Positions 1-9,095 of a stretch of DNA of 51,099 bases are shown here, in pieces. The notes under the pieces were generated by a model, which made no database searches, had not been told where the DNA came from, and worked only from the letters and a program-made list of their open reading frames with translations. Every line of letters begins with the position of its first letter. Position 1 is the stretch's first letter. A program made the translations under genes and the position numbers. This DNA comes from Chitinophagaceae bacterium (GTDB lineage: Bacteria; Bacteroidota; Bacteroidia; Chitinophagales; Chitinophagaceae): NCBI GenBank assembly GCA_947448685.1, contig CANFOP010000005.1:1-51099 (forward strand), read 5' to 3'.

Positions 1-53
1 GTTTCACAAATATTACTGTCGTTTTATTTGCAGCGTTTTCATATTAAACAAGA

Positions 54-1664
54 ATGTTTATGAGATATCTTTTTATCTATTTGTTTGTTTTGCCTTCTTT
101 TGTTGTTGCTCAGTCCAATAATAAAATTATTAAAGACCTTAAGAAGCATGTTTATTTTTTAGCAAACGATAAACTTGAGGGTAGAAGAACAGGAACTGTA
201 GGTGAAAAAAAAGCTTTCGGATACCTTTCAAAACAGTTTAAAAAAAACAAGATTAGTCCTCTATTCGAACAATTAAATGGCTTTGTACAACCATTTATTA
301 TTAATGAGGGCGTTGAAAATGCGTCTAATAATTTTATTAAAAATGCAGACAGAGCGTTTAAAAACGGAACCGATTTTTTTCCTTTGCCCTACAGTAACAA
401 CAGCAACGCTCTCACAATAAATAATAATGAAACATTGGGCTATTTGGATATCGCTGACTTTGTCAAAGACAGCAGCAACAATCCGCACTTCGACTTAGAT
501 GAATCGATTTATCAAAAATTAACCTCTATTGCTGTAAACAAAAACAAAACCATTGTTTTTATTTACAACAGCATTGATTCTGTTATTCAGTTCAAGTTTG
601 ATAGTAAAAACAAGCGAGAACAATTACCTTTTATCGCAATCTATTGTAATAGCAATATTATTGGTTCTATAAAAAATTCTTCTGAACTTTTCTTGTCAAT
701 AAATATCCTACAAAAAAGCCGAACAGGACTAAATGTTGCCGGCTGGATTAATAACAATGCTTCTAAAAATATTATCATTGGTGCCCATTATGATCATTTG
801 GGTTACGGAGAAGACCACAATTCATTATACACAGGAAAAGAACCAATGATACATAATGGTGCAGATGACAACGCCAGCGGAACCGCCGCTTTGTTAACCC
901 TAATGAAAATAATCAGAAAAAAAGGAGACAAACATTTCAATTATATCTTTGTTGCTTTTTCCGGAGAAGAGATGGGGCTATACGGTTCTAAATATTTTAC
1001 CGAACACTGTCCGGTTGAAATCAACTCCATTGATTATATGATCAATATGGATATGATTGGAAGATTAAACGATAGTACACACGGACTAACCATTGGCGGA
1101 TTCGGCACATCTCCTTCTTGGGGAAAAATAATTGATATAAACGATGCTTATTTTAAAATAAAAGTTGACAGCTCCGGTAGCGGCCCCAGCGACCATACTT
1201 CTTTTTACAAAATGAATATACCTGTATTATTTTTCTTTACGGGTGTTCACAGCGACTATCACAAGCCTTCAGACGATGCAGACAAAATAAACTTTAGTGG
1301 CGAAGCTAAAATCTTACAATACATTTTATCAATTATTGATAAAACAAAAGAAATGGATAAACTTGTTTTTTCTAAAACAAAAGAAAATGTAAACTCAGGA
1401 AAAAGTTCTTTTAAAGTAACCATGGGTATAATGCCCGACTATACTTTCGGTGGAAATGGTGTGATGGTAGACGGGGTCAGTGATAATAGACCTGCGCAAA
1501 AAGCGGGGGTCAAAGTGGGGGATGTCATTTGCCAATTAGATGACCTCATTGTAAGTGATGTTCAGTCTTATATGGAGGCACTTAGCAAATTCAAAAAAGG
1601 AGATGCTGTAAAAGTGAAAATAAAAAGAGGGAACGATCAATTGGTATTGGATGTTGTATTTTAA
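54..1664 (+). CDS. Secreted M28-family zinc aminopeptidase with C-terminal PDZ domain
   Basis: A 536-residue exported peptidase. A signal peptide occupies about residues 1-20 (hydrophobic run ending VVAQ). The M28 catalytic core is at about residues 225-435: GAHYDHLGYG carries the first zinc histidine, GADDNASG the bridging aspartate, FSGEEMGLYGS the catalytic and metal-binding glutamates, NMDMIGRL a later metal aspartate, and HSDYHKPSDD the last histidine. Residues about 455-536 form a PDZ domain (PAQKAGVKVGDVI). This M28 plus PDZ arrangement is common in Bacteroidota and is probably periplasmic or outer-membrane associated. An alternative ATG at 60 leaves the signal peptide intact. Substrate unknown; family assignment is firm. 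Confidence 0.93.
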   Translation: MFMRYLFIYLFVLPSFVVAQSNNKIIKDLKKHVYFLANDKLEGRRTGTVGEKKAFGYLSKQFKKNKISPLFEQLNGFVQPFIINEGVENASNNFIKNADRAFKNGTDFFPLPYSNNSNALTINNNETLGYLDIADFVKDSSNNPHFDLDESIYQKLTSIAVNKNKTIVFIYNSIDSVIQFKFDSKNKREQLPFIAIYCNSNIIGSIKNSSELFLSINILQKSRTGLNVAGWINNNASKNIIIGAHYDHLGYGEDHNSLYTGKEPMIHNGADDNASGTAALLTLMKIIRKKGDKHFNYIFVAFSGEEMGLYGSKYFTEHCPVEINSIDYMINMDMIGRLNDSTHGLTIGGFGTSPSWGKIIDINDAYFKIKVDSSGSGPSDHTSFYKMNIPVLFFFTGVHSDYHKPSDDADKINFSGEAKILQYILSIIDKTKEMDKLVFSKTKENVNSGKSSFKVTMGIMPDYTFGGNGVMVDGVSDNRPAQKAGVKVGDVICQLDDLIVSDVQSYMEALSKFKKGDAVKVKIKRGNDQLVLDVVF

Positions 1665-1693
1665 TGTTATTTTTAGAACAGGAAATTAATTGG

Positions 1694-2128
1694 ATGAAAC
1701 TAAAAATTGATAACGATTTATTGATTGAGGAATTTTTCGAAAATACTCACCTGATGGGCATTGTTGCCCCAATAAAAAATTACCACTTTGTTTGGCAAAT
1801 CAATCAATGTCTTGGTTTTCATTTTTTAATCAATCACGCTATTGAAATAGTTGTTGCAAAAAAAAGCAGAAAGTATTATTTTTCTATTTATGAATATCGG
1901 GTTCCGGGATCCTGCCTCTCCCATTATTTATACCATAACCAACATGACGGTGAATATCTTTTGCCAGAATTTAAGCACTTGGATTTTTTATGGTTGACAA
2001 AGGGGGATGATATGAGCAGAGATGATATCAATTCTCTTCAACAAACAATCAGAACAATTCCATCTGTGCAATTGGTAAATGAAATGACCAACGAAAAAAT
2101 AAAACACAAACAACACCTGGTGTTTTAA
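1694..2128 (+). CDS. IPExxxVDY family protein
   Basis: A 144-residue small cytoplasmic protein of the Bacteroidota IPExxxVDY family, recognised from the family-like stretch LMGIVAPIKNYHFVWQINQ followed by a mixed alpha/beta body with many aromatic residues and no signal peptide. Function is unknown for the family. I chose the ATG at 1694 because family members begin close to MKLKID; a longer reading from 1664, overlapping the previous stop as TAATG, would add ten residues. It sits directly behind the M28 peptidase and 10 bases before the pterin dehydratase, so co-transcription is likely but says little about role. Confidence 0.75.
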   Translation: MKLKIDNDLLIEEFFENTHLMGIVAPIKNYHFVWQINQCLGFHFLINHAIEIVVAKKSRKYYFSIYEYRVPGSCLSHYLYHNQHDGEYLLPEFKHLDFLWLTKGDDMSRDDINSLQQTIRTIPSVQLVNEMTNEKIKHKQHLVF

Positions 2129-2138
2129 AACAATAAAT

Positions 2139-2369
2139 ATGTGGGAAGAAAAAGATAATTGTTTATATAAAAAATTTGAATTCAAAGACTTTGAAGAGGC
2201 CTTTTCCTTTATGAAAAAAGTGGCACAAATTGCCGAAAGGGTCCAACATCACCCGAATTGGACAAATATTTATAATACTGTAGAATTTCGTTTAAATACA
2301 CACGAAGCAGGCAATTCAATAACTGAAAAAGACTACCAACTAGCTTCATTAATTGATACTGTTGCCTAG
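2139..2369 (+). CDS. phhB: 4a-hydroxytetrahydrobiopterin dehydratase (pterin carbinolamine dehydratase)
   Basis: A 76-residue protein of the PCD/DCoH family, which dehydrates 4a-hydroxytetrahydrobiopterin during recycling of the cofactor of aromatic amino-acid hydroxylases. The core VQHHPNWTNIYNTVEFRL holds the two adjacent histidines and the PNW element of the active site, and THEAGNSITEKDYQLA matches the conserved C-terminal helix. It is shorter than the usual 95-110 residues because the N-terminal segment is trimmed. No hydroxylase is visible in the window, so the cofactor partner is unknown. Its TAG stop shares the palindrome CTAG with the convergent selD stop. Confidence 0.88.
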   Translation: MWEEKDNCLYKKFEFKDFEEAFSFMKKVAQIAERVQHHPNWTNIYNTVEFRLNTHEAGNSITEKDYQLASLIDTVA

Positions 2370-3439
2370 CCCTTTACCACTATCGTTTTCTCTGATTGTT
2401 TTACAAATCTTCCAATAGGATGAATAAAGTCTGAATATCCGTTCTCCTTCAATAATTCAATAACCTCTTTAATTGATTTTTCTTTTACACTGAACAACAG
2501 GCCTCCGTTTGTTTGGGGGTCGGGTAAAAGATTGAACGCCTCCATTACATTAACCCCTTTTTCAAAAGACGTTTTAGCGCTGTAGCTGTTCCAGTTCCTG
2601 TACGTTGCATCTGGAACAATTCTTTGAGACAGATAATCTTTCGCGCCATTTATTACAGGAATAGCATCATAATATAATTCTATGGTAAGACTTGATCCGT
2701 CAGCCATCTCTATGGCATGGCCTAGCAATCCAAATCCCGTTACATCTGTCATTGCAGTAACAGGTTGCAGCATTCCGAGCTTTTCCCCAACACTATTTAA
2801 TTGCGACATTTGACTAATTAAATCTTGAACGTGAGCCTGTTGAATAAGTCCTCTCTTTTGAGCGGTAGATAATATCCCTACGCCTATCTGCTTTGTAATA
2901 AAAAGAAAATCTCCTTCCTGAGCGGTATTGTTTTTCTTGATGTTTTCTTTTTTAATAATGCCTGTTACTGCCAAGCCAAATATTGGCTCTTGAGAATCAA
3001 TGCTGTGTCCGCCCGCCAAAGGTATTCCTGCTTGAGAACAGATTTCTCTTGCGCCATCCATAACCTGCTTGGCAATTGCAGGAGAAAGTTTTTCCAAAGG
3101 CCAGCCCAAAACAGCAATGGCCATTAATGGTTTTCCTCCCATCGCATATACATCACTGATAGCGTTTGCTGACGCAATTTTTCCAAAATCTGTGGCATCG
3201 TCAACTATAGGCATAAAGAAGTCTGTAGTGGAAATGATTGCATTCCCATCTCCAATATCATAAACGGCCGCATCATCGTTGGTATTATTTCCTATAATTA
3301 ATTTATCGTTTGAATAATGATGATTGGTTTGTAAAATTTCGTGTAATACCGATGGTGCTATTTTACAACCACAACCCGCTCCTTTGGAATATTGGGTGAG
3401 TTTAATCGGTTGTGTTGCTTGATTATGCTGTTCCGTCAT
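2366..3439 (-). CDS. selD: Selenide, water dikinase (selenophosphate synthetase)
   Basis: SelD, 357 residues, makes selenophosphate from selenide and ATP. The glycine-rich N-terminal loop GAGCGCKIAP (residues 20-29) has the catalytic cysteine at 23 followed by Cys25, and the PurM-like ATP-binding and C-terminal domains are full length (DDAAVYDIGDG, GGHSIDSQEP, VTAMTDVTGFGLLGHA). Catalytic residue is Cys, not selenocysteine. It lies downstream of and overlaps selU by 17 bases, so the two are translationally coupled. No selA, selB or tRNA-Sec is visible here; the context points to selenium use for tRNA 2-selenouridine. Confidence 0.96.
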   Translation of the reverse strand: MTEQHNQATQPIKLTQYSKGAGCGCKIAPSVLHEILQTNHHYSNDKLIIGNNTNDDAAVYDIGDGNAIISTTDFFMPIVDDATDFGKIASANAISDVYAMGGKPLMAIAVLGWPLEKLSPAIAKQVMDGAREICSQAGIPLAGGHSIDSQEPIFGLAVTGIIKKENIKKNNTAQEGDFLFITKQIGVGILSTAQKRGLIQQAHVQDLISQMSQLNSVGEKLGMLQPVTAMTDVTGFGLLGHAIEMADGSSLTIELYYDAIPVINGAKDYLSQRIVPDATYRNWNSYSAKTSFEKGVNVMEAFNLLPDPQTNGGLLFSVKEKSIKEVIELLKENGYSDFIHPIGRFVKQSEKTIVVKG

Positions 3440-4481
3440 TATTGTTTTTTAAATGAGCAAGTAATTGAAGTATATTGTTTGCGGGGTTAGTTGATGCTAA
3501 TTCAATTTTATATAATTGTTTATCTGCGTGTTCTCTTGTATAAAGCGCTTTGAGATAAGTTTTATCATAGTATTTCAATAATATGGCAAATGCTTCTCGA
3601 ATTCTGTTTTCGCTTAATAGGTTAATGGTTGTTTGGGTTTCAAGAGGACCTAATCTTTTTTGAATTCTTAATACCGCTTCGATTAGTTTTTCTTTATCCA
3701 ACACACCGTAACTTTTTTCTATAAAGGATAGCCTTTCTAAAAAGGGAATATCTATAAAATAGACAGGGGCTTTTCGAATTGTTTTCCAAAATGAATGAGG
3801 AATATTAATTTTTCCAATTCTTTGGCTTTCATCTTCCAGCCAGAAACAGGTGGTGGTTAAAAAAAGTTGTACCGCCAGTTTATTTTCAAACATTTCCTGC
3901 GATGGCTGCGGGTCTTGACCAATACCCCCAAACGCAGATCCCTTGTGATTTGCCAATGCTTCAAGGTCTATTACCTTTTGCTTTGAATCTTTAAGCGATT
4001 GCAAGAGTTCTGTTTTACCGCTACCCGTAAATCCTCCCAGAATTTTTATTTCGTACTCTTTTTCAAATTGTTCCAGCACCCAGTTTCTATATGTTTTGTA
4101 TCCTCCTTCCAATACAAAAACCTCAAAGCCATACAAATCAAGCAACCATGCTACTCCGGCGCTTCTCATTCCACCGCGCCAACAATGCAACAGTATTTTG
4201 TTTGAATCGTATTTGATTTTTTTTAGTGTAGTTTCCACATCTTCAATCATTGCCTTCATCTTCTTTCCAAAAAAATCTACCCCTATTTTTATTGCCTTTT
4301 GCTTGCTTTGCTGTTTATAGGCCGTTCCGACTTCTTTTCTTTGTTCATCAGTAAATAATGGTAAATTAAACCCTCCGGGTATATGCGCATGATTATACTC
4401 TCCAGGGCTTCTTACATCAAAAACAGGAAGTGTAAATGATAGATTGATAAACTCGTTGATGGAAATCTTTTTAACTGACAT
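3423..4481 (-). CDS. selU: tRNA 2-selenouridine synthase
   Basis: SelU (also MnmH/YbbB), 352 residues, converts 2-thiouridine at the wobble position of certain tRNAs to 2-selenouridine through a geranylated intermediate, using selenophosphate. An N-terminal rhodanese domain (residues 1-135; FDVRSPGEYNHAHIPGG) carries the catalytic cysteine at 100 in LLHCWRGGMRSAG. The C-terminal P-loop domain has GGFTGSGKT at 149-157. Length is typical. It is the first gene of the selU-selD pair, and the enzyme supplying its substrate is the second, which strongly supports the assignment. Confidence 0.95.
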   Translation of the reverse strand: MSVKKISINEFINLSFTLPVFDVRSPGEYNHAHIPGGFNLPLFTDEQRKEVGTAYKQQSKQKAIKIGVDFFGKKMKAMIEDVETTLKKIKYDSNKILLHCWRGGMRSAGVAWLLDLYGFEVFVLEGGYKTYRNWVLEQFEKEYEIKILGGFTGSGKTELLQSLKDSKQKVIDLEALANHKGSAFGGIGQDPQPSQEMFENKLAVQLFLTTTCFWLEDESQRIGKINIPHSFWKTIRKAPVYFIDIPFLERLSFIEKSYGVLDKEKLIEAVLRIQKRLGPLETQTTINLLSENRIREAFAILLKYYDKTYLKALYTREHADKQLYKIELASTNPANNILQLLAHLKNNNDGTA

Positions 4482-4510
4482 TTTTTATATCGGTGCGAAC
4501 CTGATGTTTT

Positions 4511-5572
4511 TTATACTCTACCAGAAATACTTTCATAAATCTGTAACAACGTTGTGTCTAAATCATATTTCCAATACCAATCCGGGTAATGACTCCTAAA
4601 CTTAGTCAGGTCGCTGATATACCAGATATGATCTCCGATTCGGTTTTCATCTGTATAAGATATATTCATTTTGTTGCCTGTTATTTTCTCACATAACACG
4701 ACCGCCTCTTTCATAGAACAGTTGGCAAATCTTCCTCCGCCCGCATTATACACCTCGCCCTGTTTTGGGTTTTGATAAAAGTGCCAGAACATATTTACAA
4801 GGTCGCTGCTATGAATATTGTCTCTTACCTGTTTGCCATTATAACCAAAAACAGTATACTGCTGTTTCGTAATAGCACACTTCATTAAATAAGCGAGAAA
4901 GCCATGGAGTTGAGTTCCGGAATGATTCGGTCCTGTTAAACATCCTCCGCGGAAAACGCCCGTTTTCATACCAAAATATTTGCCATATTCTTGTACTAAA
5001 ATATCAGCAGCCACTTTTGATGCGCCAAACAAAGAATGTTTGCTTTGGTCTATTGTCATTTCTTCATTTATTCCTTCTTTGAAATATGGATGAGAAGAGT
5101 CTATTTCCCATCTTGTATCCTGTTGAACCAGCGGAAGCTCGTTGGGTTTATCTCCATATACTTTATTGGTAGAAGTGAAAATAAAAACAGACTGGGGACA
5201 AAACTTTCTAGTCATTTCAAGAAGGTTCATGGTACCATTTGCATTTACAGAAAAGTCTGTCAGCGGCTCTTTTGCAGCCCAGTCATGGCTTGGTTGTGCT
5301 GCCGTGTGAACGATTAACTTAATATCAGAATTGTATTTTTCAAAAACGTGCTGTATATCTTTAATATCTCTGATATCTATATTGCAGTGTTCGTAATTGG
5401 TATATTTTTCTGTCAGATTTTTTCTATTCCAATCTGTTGAAGCATCTTCTCCGAAAAAATATTGACGGAGATTATTGTCTATTCCCACAATTTTATCAAA
5501 CTTATTTGAAAAAAACGCTACGGCTTCGCTGCCTATTAAACCGGCAGAACCTGTTACAATAGCTACATTCAT
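4511..5572 (-). CDS. NAD-dependent sugar-nucleotide epimerase/dehydratase, CDP-paratose/tyvelose-epimerase-like
   Basis: An extended short-chain dehydrogenase of 353 residues. The Rossmann nucleotide loop TGSAGLIG is at residues 7-14, followed by an acidic IDNN (NAD preference), [12 protein letters not shown], and STNKVYG at 134-140. The usual YxxxK catalytic pair reads FGASK (Phe182, Lys186), so the tyrosine position is Phe. [12 protein letters not shown] and the long insert after the Rossmann loop resemble CDP-paratose 2-epimerase-like proteins. Start chosen at the ATG before the Rossmann strand; an in-frame extension to 5626 would add 18 residues with no family support. Substrate unproven; surface polysaccharide sugar is the natural guess. 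Confidence 0.82.
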   Translation of the reverse strand: MNVAIVTGSAGLIGSEAVAFFSNKFDKIVGIDNNLRQYFFGEDASTDWNRKNLTEKYTNYEHCNIDIRDIKDIQHVFEKYNSDIKLIVHTAAQPSHDWAAKEPLTDFSVNANGTMNLLEMTRKFCPQSVFIFTSTNKVYGDKPNELPLVQQDTRWEIDSSHPYFKEGINEEMTIDQSKHSLFGASKVAADILVQEYGKYFGMKTGVFRGGCLTGPNHSGTQLHGFLAYLMKCAITKQQYTVFGYNGKQVRDNIHSSDLVNMFWHFYQNPKQGEVYNAGGGRFANCSMKEAVVLCEKITGNKMNISYTDENRIGDHIWYISDLTKFRSHYPDWYWKYDLDTTLLQIYESISGRV

Positions 5573-5640
5573 TGTACTGATATTTTTTGTTGAACAGATG
5601 GATTTATGTTTGACGAAATTAAACAAAATAAGCCTTTCTA

Positions 5641-5672
5641 AATAAAAAACAGCCCGTTAAATAACAGGCTGT
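5641..5672 (-). terminator. Intrinsic terminator downstream of rho
   Basis: Ten-base stem with a four-base loop (acagcccgtt, aaat, aacaggctgt at 5649-5672, one G-T pair) followed on the minus strand by TTTTTTATT. It sits 24 bases beyond the rho stop codon, as expected for a rho-independent end of that transcript. Confidence 0.85.
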
Positions 5673-5695
5673 ATGATTTTAATTGTAAACTAGAT

Positions 5696-7189
5696 CTATC
5701 CGTTCATTGAAGTTAGAAACTCTGCATTGTCTTTTGTTCCTTTCATGTTTTTTAATAACATGTTTATCGCTTCTTCGGGATTCATGTCTGCAATATGCTT
5801 GCGCAATACCCACATTCTTTGGAAAGTGTCTTTATCTTGTAATAAATCATCTCTTCTTGTTGAGGAAGAAACAATATCAATGGCAGGATAAATTCTTCGA
5901 TTAGACAATTTCCTTTCCAGTTGCAGTTCCATATTACCCGTTCCCTTAAACTCCTCAAAAATCACTTCATCCATTTTACTGCCTGTTTCTACCAGTGCTG
6001 TTGCAATAATAGTAAGCGAGCCGCCATTTTCAATTTTACGCGCCGCACCAAAAAACTGCTTTGGTTTTTGCATGGCATTTGCCTCCACCCCGCCCGACAA
6101 TACTTTTCCGCTGGATGGCGCTACAGTGTTATGGGCGCGCGCTAATCTGGTAATTGAATCAAGCAGTATAACCACATCATGACCACACTCCACCAATCTC
6201 TTCGCTTTTTGTAATGCTATAGTTGATACTTTCACGTGCTTCTCTGCCGGCTCATCAAACGTAGAGGCAATGACTTCTGCCTTTACGCTTCTTTCCATAT
6301 CGGTAACCTCTTCTGGCCTTTCATCCACCAGCACAATCATTAAATAACATTCAGGATGATTTTCGGCAATTGCATTCGCAAGCTCCTTCAACAACATCGT
6401 CTTTCCTGTCTTTGGTTGTGCTACAATCAAACCTCTTTGCCCTTTGCCAATCGGAGTAAAAAGATCCATGATGCGCGTGCTAAAGTTGTCCGACTTTGTA
6501 GTTAAATTTAATTTTTCAAAAGGAAATAATGGTGTCAAATAATCAAAGGGAACCCGGTCTCTGACATCTTCCGGACTTTTTCCATTTATTGTTTCCACTT
6601 TTAAAAGAGCAAAATATTTTTCTCCTTCTTTGGGTGGTCTTACTGATCCATAAACCGTGTCTCCTGTTTTTAAACCAAATAATTTTATTTGAGACGGTGA
6701 AACATAAATATCATCGGGGCTGGATAAATAATTATAATCACTGCTTCTTAAAAATCCATATCCATCAGGCATCATTTCTAATACACCCTCCCCCAACACA
6801 ATACCATCGAATTCAATATTGAAAACAGGCTGTTCTCTTCTTTGGGTTTGATAGTTTTTGTTTTCTTTGATGGGGGAATTTATAACAGGTAACTCTTGTT
6901 CGTTTTGTTGAACATCCTCTTCTTGCAACATCTGAGCAATGGCAGGAGGAATGGTGGTTTCTTGATTTGTTATTGGTTGCAAACCTTCTTCTTCCAAAAG
7001 CTCAAGTTTGGTTTTTTTAACGATTTGTTTTTTTTCTGAATCAGCTTTTTTGCCCTTTGTATTTTTCTTTAGTTCTGGTTCTGTAGATATAGTTGTGACA
7101 GTATCTTCGCGGGGGGCTTCTTCTTCCTTCTTAATGATTCTTTTGCGTTTAGGCTTTTCCGTTTGATCAGACTTCTTTTCTGTTGCCAT
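5696..7189 (-). CDS. rho: Transcription termination factor Rho with extended N-terminus
   Basis: Hexameric RNA helicase ending transcription. Of 497 residues, about 1-115 are a Lys/Glu-rich, low-complexity extension ([28 protein letters not shown]) absent from E. coli Rho (419 aa) but usual in Bacteroidota. The RNA-binding cold-shock-like domain follows ([29 protein letters not shown]), then the ATPase core: Walker [22 protein letters not shown], Walker [16 protein letters not shown] and the Q-loop/R-loop region [22 protein letters not shown] strong intrinsic terminator follows the gene. No TAnnTTTG element is visible upstream, so the promoter is unassigned. Confidence 0.97.
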   Translation of the reverse strand: MATEKKSDQTEKPKRKRIIKKEEEAPREDTVTTISTEPELKKNTKGKKADSEKKQIVKKTKLELLEEEGLQPITNQETTIPPAIAQMLQEEDVQQNEQELPVINSPIKENKNYQTQRREQPVFNIEFDGIVLGEGVLEMMPDGYGFLRSSDYNYLSSPDDIYVSPSQIKLFGLKTGDTVYGSVRPPKEGEKYFALLKVETINGKSPEDVRDRVPFDYLTPLFPFEKLNLTTKSDNFSTRIMDLFTPIGKGQRGLIVAQPKTGKTMLLKELANAIAENHPECYLMIVLVDERPEEVTDMERSVKAEVIASTFDEPAEKHVKVSTIALQKAKRLVECGHDVVILLDSITRLARAHNTVAPSSGKVLSGGVEANAMQKPKQFFGAARKIENGGSLTIIATALVETGSKMDEVIFEEFKGTGNMELQLERKLSNRRIYPAIDIVSSSTRRDDLLQDKDTFQRMWVLRKHIADMNPEEAINMLLKNMKGTKDNAEFLTSMNG

Positions 7190-7781
7190 ATTTTAATTGA
7201 TGGGTTTGATAATTATTTGTTAGAGCAAGGTTGGTTGATAAGATTTCGGTTGCTGTTTTTTTAAATTCCTAGATTTTCACTTTGTTGGGCTGCATTAAAT
7301 CATACTTCAGAAACTGCGTTTGAAAAAATTACGCTCTTAAATAAATTGTAGTTGAAATTTTGAATTGATGGATTTGGTGTAAACAATGAAGCGATTTGAA
7401 AAGGATGATGTTTTAAACCATTTCCGATGCAATATTAGGTTGTTTTTTTAAAACAAACGAATTTTTTAGAATAAAATATTTACGTTTAACATTGTATTTA
7501 ATGTCATATTATTGACAGCTGTTTATTTTTTTAATGCTTTTCTGCTTTTGCTATTACACATTATTTTTACAATAGGGATGATGGGTTTTTAATAAATAAA
7601 GGAAATATTAAACAATTAAAGTTACCTTTGTGATAGTTCGTAATATTATTCTGCGGCGCAAAGCCGGTTATATTGATTATATAAAATTGTGTTCATACAC
7701 ATAGATTTCATCAAATAATAGCCTTGTTTTTGATGATGGAGACACTCTTCATTTCCGCACTCATTTTTTAATTATCTAGTT
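7190..7781. other. 592-base non-coding divergent region between rho and the DEAD-box helicase
   Basis: AT-rich and without a credible reading frame. It must contain the divergent promoters of rho (minus) and the helicase (plus). One good -7 match, TACCTTTG, occurs at 7623-7630 on the plus strand, which would give the helicase mRNA a leader of roughly 145 bases. Within that leader a small hairpin cggc-gcaaa-gccg lies at 7654-7666. I see no tRNA, recognised riboswitch or repeat. Confidence 0.5.
7623..7630 (+). promoter_or_regulatory. Candidate promoter -7 element for the DEAD-box helicase
   Basis: TACCTTTG matches the Bacteroidota -7 consensus TAnnTTTG. No clear TTTG -33 element is present at 19-21 bases upstream, and the start codon is about 150 bases away, so this is a tentative assignment. 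Confidence 0.35.
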
Positions 7782-9044
7782 TTGTTATTTTCAGATTTAC
7801 AAATTATTGAGCCCATTTTGCATGCGCTCAAAGAAGAAGGATACTCTTCGCCAACACCCATTCAGGAAAAAGCCATTCCTTTTATTTTATCAGGCAGGGA
7901 TTTGTTGGGTTGCGCTCAAACAGGTACCGGCAAAACAGCCGCATTTGCTATTCCTATTTTACAACGACTAAGCAAACCTCACGCAGTTAAAACAGGAGAC
8001 AAGCCCATTCGTGCTTTAATTCTTACTCCAACCCGAGAATTAGCTATTCAAATTGAAGAGAGTTTTCGCGCTTACGGCAAAATGCTAAGATTAAAACACC
8101 TGGTTGTTTTTGGTGGAGTAAGCCAAGTTCCTCAAACCAGCGCTCTTGAAAGAGGAACCGATATATTGGTAGCAACACCAGGAAGACTGCTAGACCTGAT
8201 TAACCAAGGTTATATCAACTTAAAGGATATTGAAATTTTTGTGCTGGATGAAGCAGACCGAATGCTGGACATGGGGTTTGTTCATGATGTAAAAAGAGTT
8301 ATTACCAAGCTTCCTCAAAAAAGACAAACCCTTTTCTTCTCGGCTACTATGCCCGATGAAATAAAATCATTGGCAAACGCAATTTTAATCAATCCTGAAA
8401 AAGTAGAAGTAACGCCCATTTCCTCTACCGCCGACACGATTAATCAATCTTTGTTTTTTGTTGAAAAGGCAAATAAAAAATTATTACTGGCTAATATTCT
8501 CAAAGATCAGGAAATTAAGTCTGCACTTGTTTTCACGAGAACCAAACACGGTGCGGATAAAGTCGTAAAAGACCTGATTAAAATTGGTATAAAGGCAGAA
8601 GCAATTCATGGCAATAAATCTCAAAATGCCAGGCAAAGGGCATTGAATAATTTTAAAGATAGGTCCACCAGAGTTTTAGTGGCTACAGATATTGCCGCAA
8701 GGGGAATTGATGTGGATGAATTAACTCATGTTATTAATTATGAACTTCCGAATGTCCCCGAAACATATGTTCACAGAATTGGTCGAACGGGAAGGGCTGG
8801 ATTAAGTGGCGTGGCTTTATCTTTTTGTGAACAGGAAGAGTTGCCCTATCTGAAAGATATTCAAAAGCTGATCGGAAAAAAAATCAACATCAATAGCACG
8901 CACGATTTCCACATTGATCTGAATATTGAGATAAATAAAAACCACACCCCCCAACATAATCAACAGAAAGGAAACTCATCAAACAACAAAAAAAGGAATT
9001 TTAATCAACCCAAAAGAAATTTTTCAAGACAAAAACCGCAATAA
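7782..9044 (+). CDS. DEAD/DEAH-box ATP-dependent RNA helicase (RhlE/CshA-like)
   Basis: A 420-residue DEAD-box helicase for RNA remodelling. Q motif TPIQEKAIP, motif I AQTGTGKTAAF, Ia PTRELAIQ, Ib TPGRLLDL, motif II DEAD, motif III SAT, motif IV LVFTRTK, V TDIAARGIDV and VI YVHRIGRTGRAG are all present. The C-terminal 40 residues are basic, Asn/Gln-rich and probably unstructured, typical of RhlE-like proteins. Translation appears to begin at a TTG codon; the frame is open upstream only to a TGA at 7734 and contains no ATG before the conserved FSDLQIIEP. The long leader suggests post-transcriptional control, perhaps by cold, which is inference. Confidence 0.93.
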   Translation: MLFSDLQIIEPILHALKEEGYSSPTPIQEKAIPFILSGRDLLGCAQTGTGKTAAFAIPILQRLSKPHAVKTGDKPIRALILTPTRELAIQIEESFRAYGKMLRLKHLVVFGGVSQVPQTSALERGTDILVATPGRLLDLINQGYINLKDIEIFVLDEADRMLDMGFVHDVKRVITKLPQKRQTLFFSATMPDEIKSLANAILINPEKVEVTPISSTADTINQSLFFVEKANKKLLLANILKDQEIKSALVFTRTKHGADKVVKDLIKIGIKAEAIHGNKSQNARQRALNNFKDRSTRVLVATDIAARGIDVDELTHVINYELPNVPETYVHRIGRTGRAGLSGVALSFCEQEELPYLKDIQKLIGKKININSTHDFHIDLNIEINKNHTPQHNQQKGNSSNNKKRNFNQPKRNFSRQKPQ

Positions 9045-9068
9045 TTCAATTATCATTCATTCCGTTTT

Positions 9069-9076
9069 TATATTTG
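9069..9076 (+). promoter_or_regulatory. Promoter -7 element for asnS
   Basis: TATATTTG, an exact TAnnTTTG match, 19 bases before the asnS ATG, giving a short leader. No TTTG is seen at the -33 position. Confidence 0.6.
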
Positions 9077-9095
9077 TAGAATAAATATTAATAGC

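Noticed and set aside
1-16. gtttcac at the very start of the window as a half parS
   Set aside because: Only the left half of the palindrome is present; such a heptamer is expected by chance.
6229-6244. A third parS-like site (TTTCACGTG core) inside rho
   Set aside because: Only about 10 of 16 bases match; the right half-site is absent, and it lies in conserved coding sequence.
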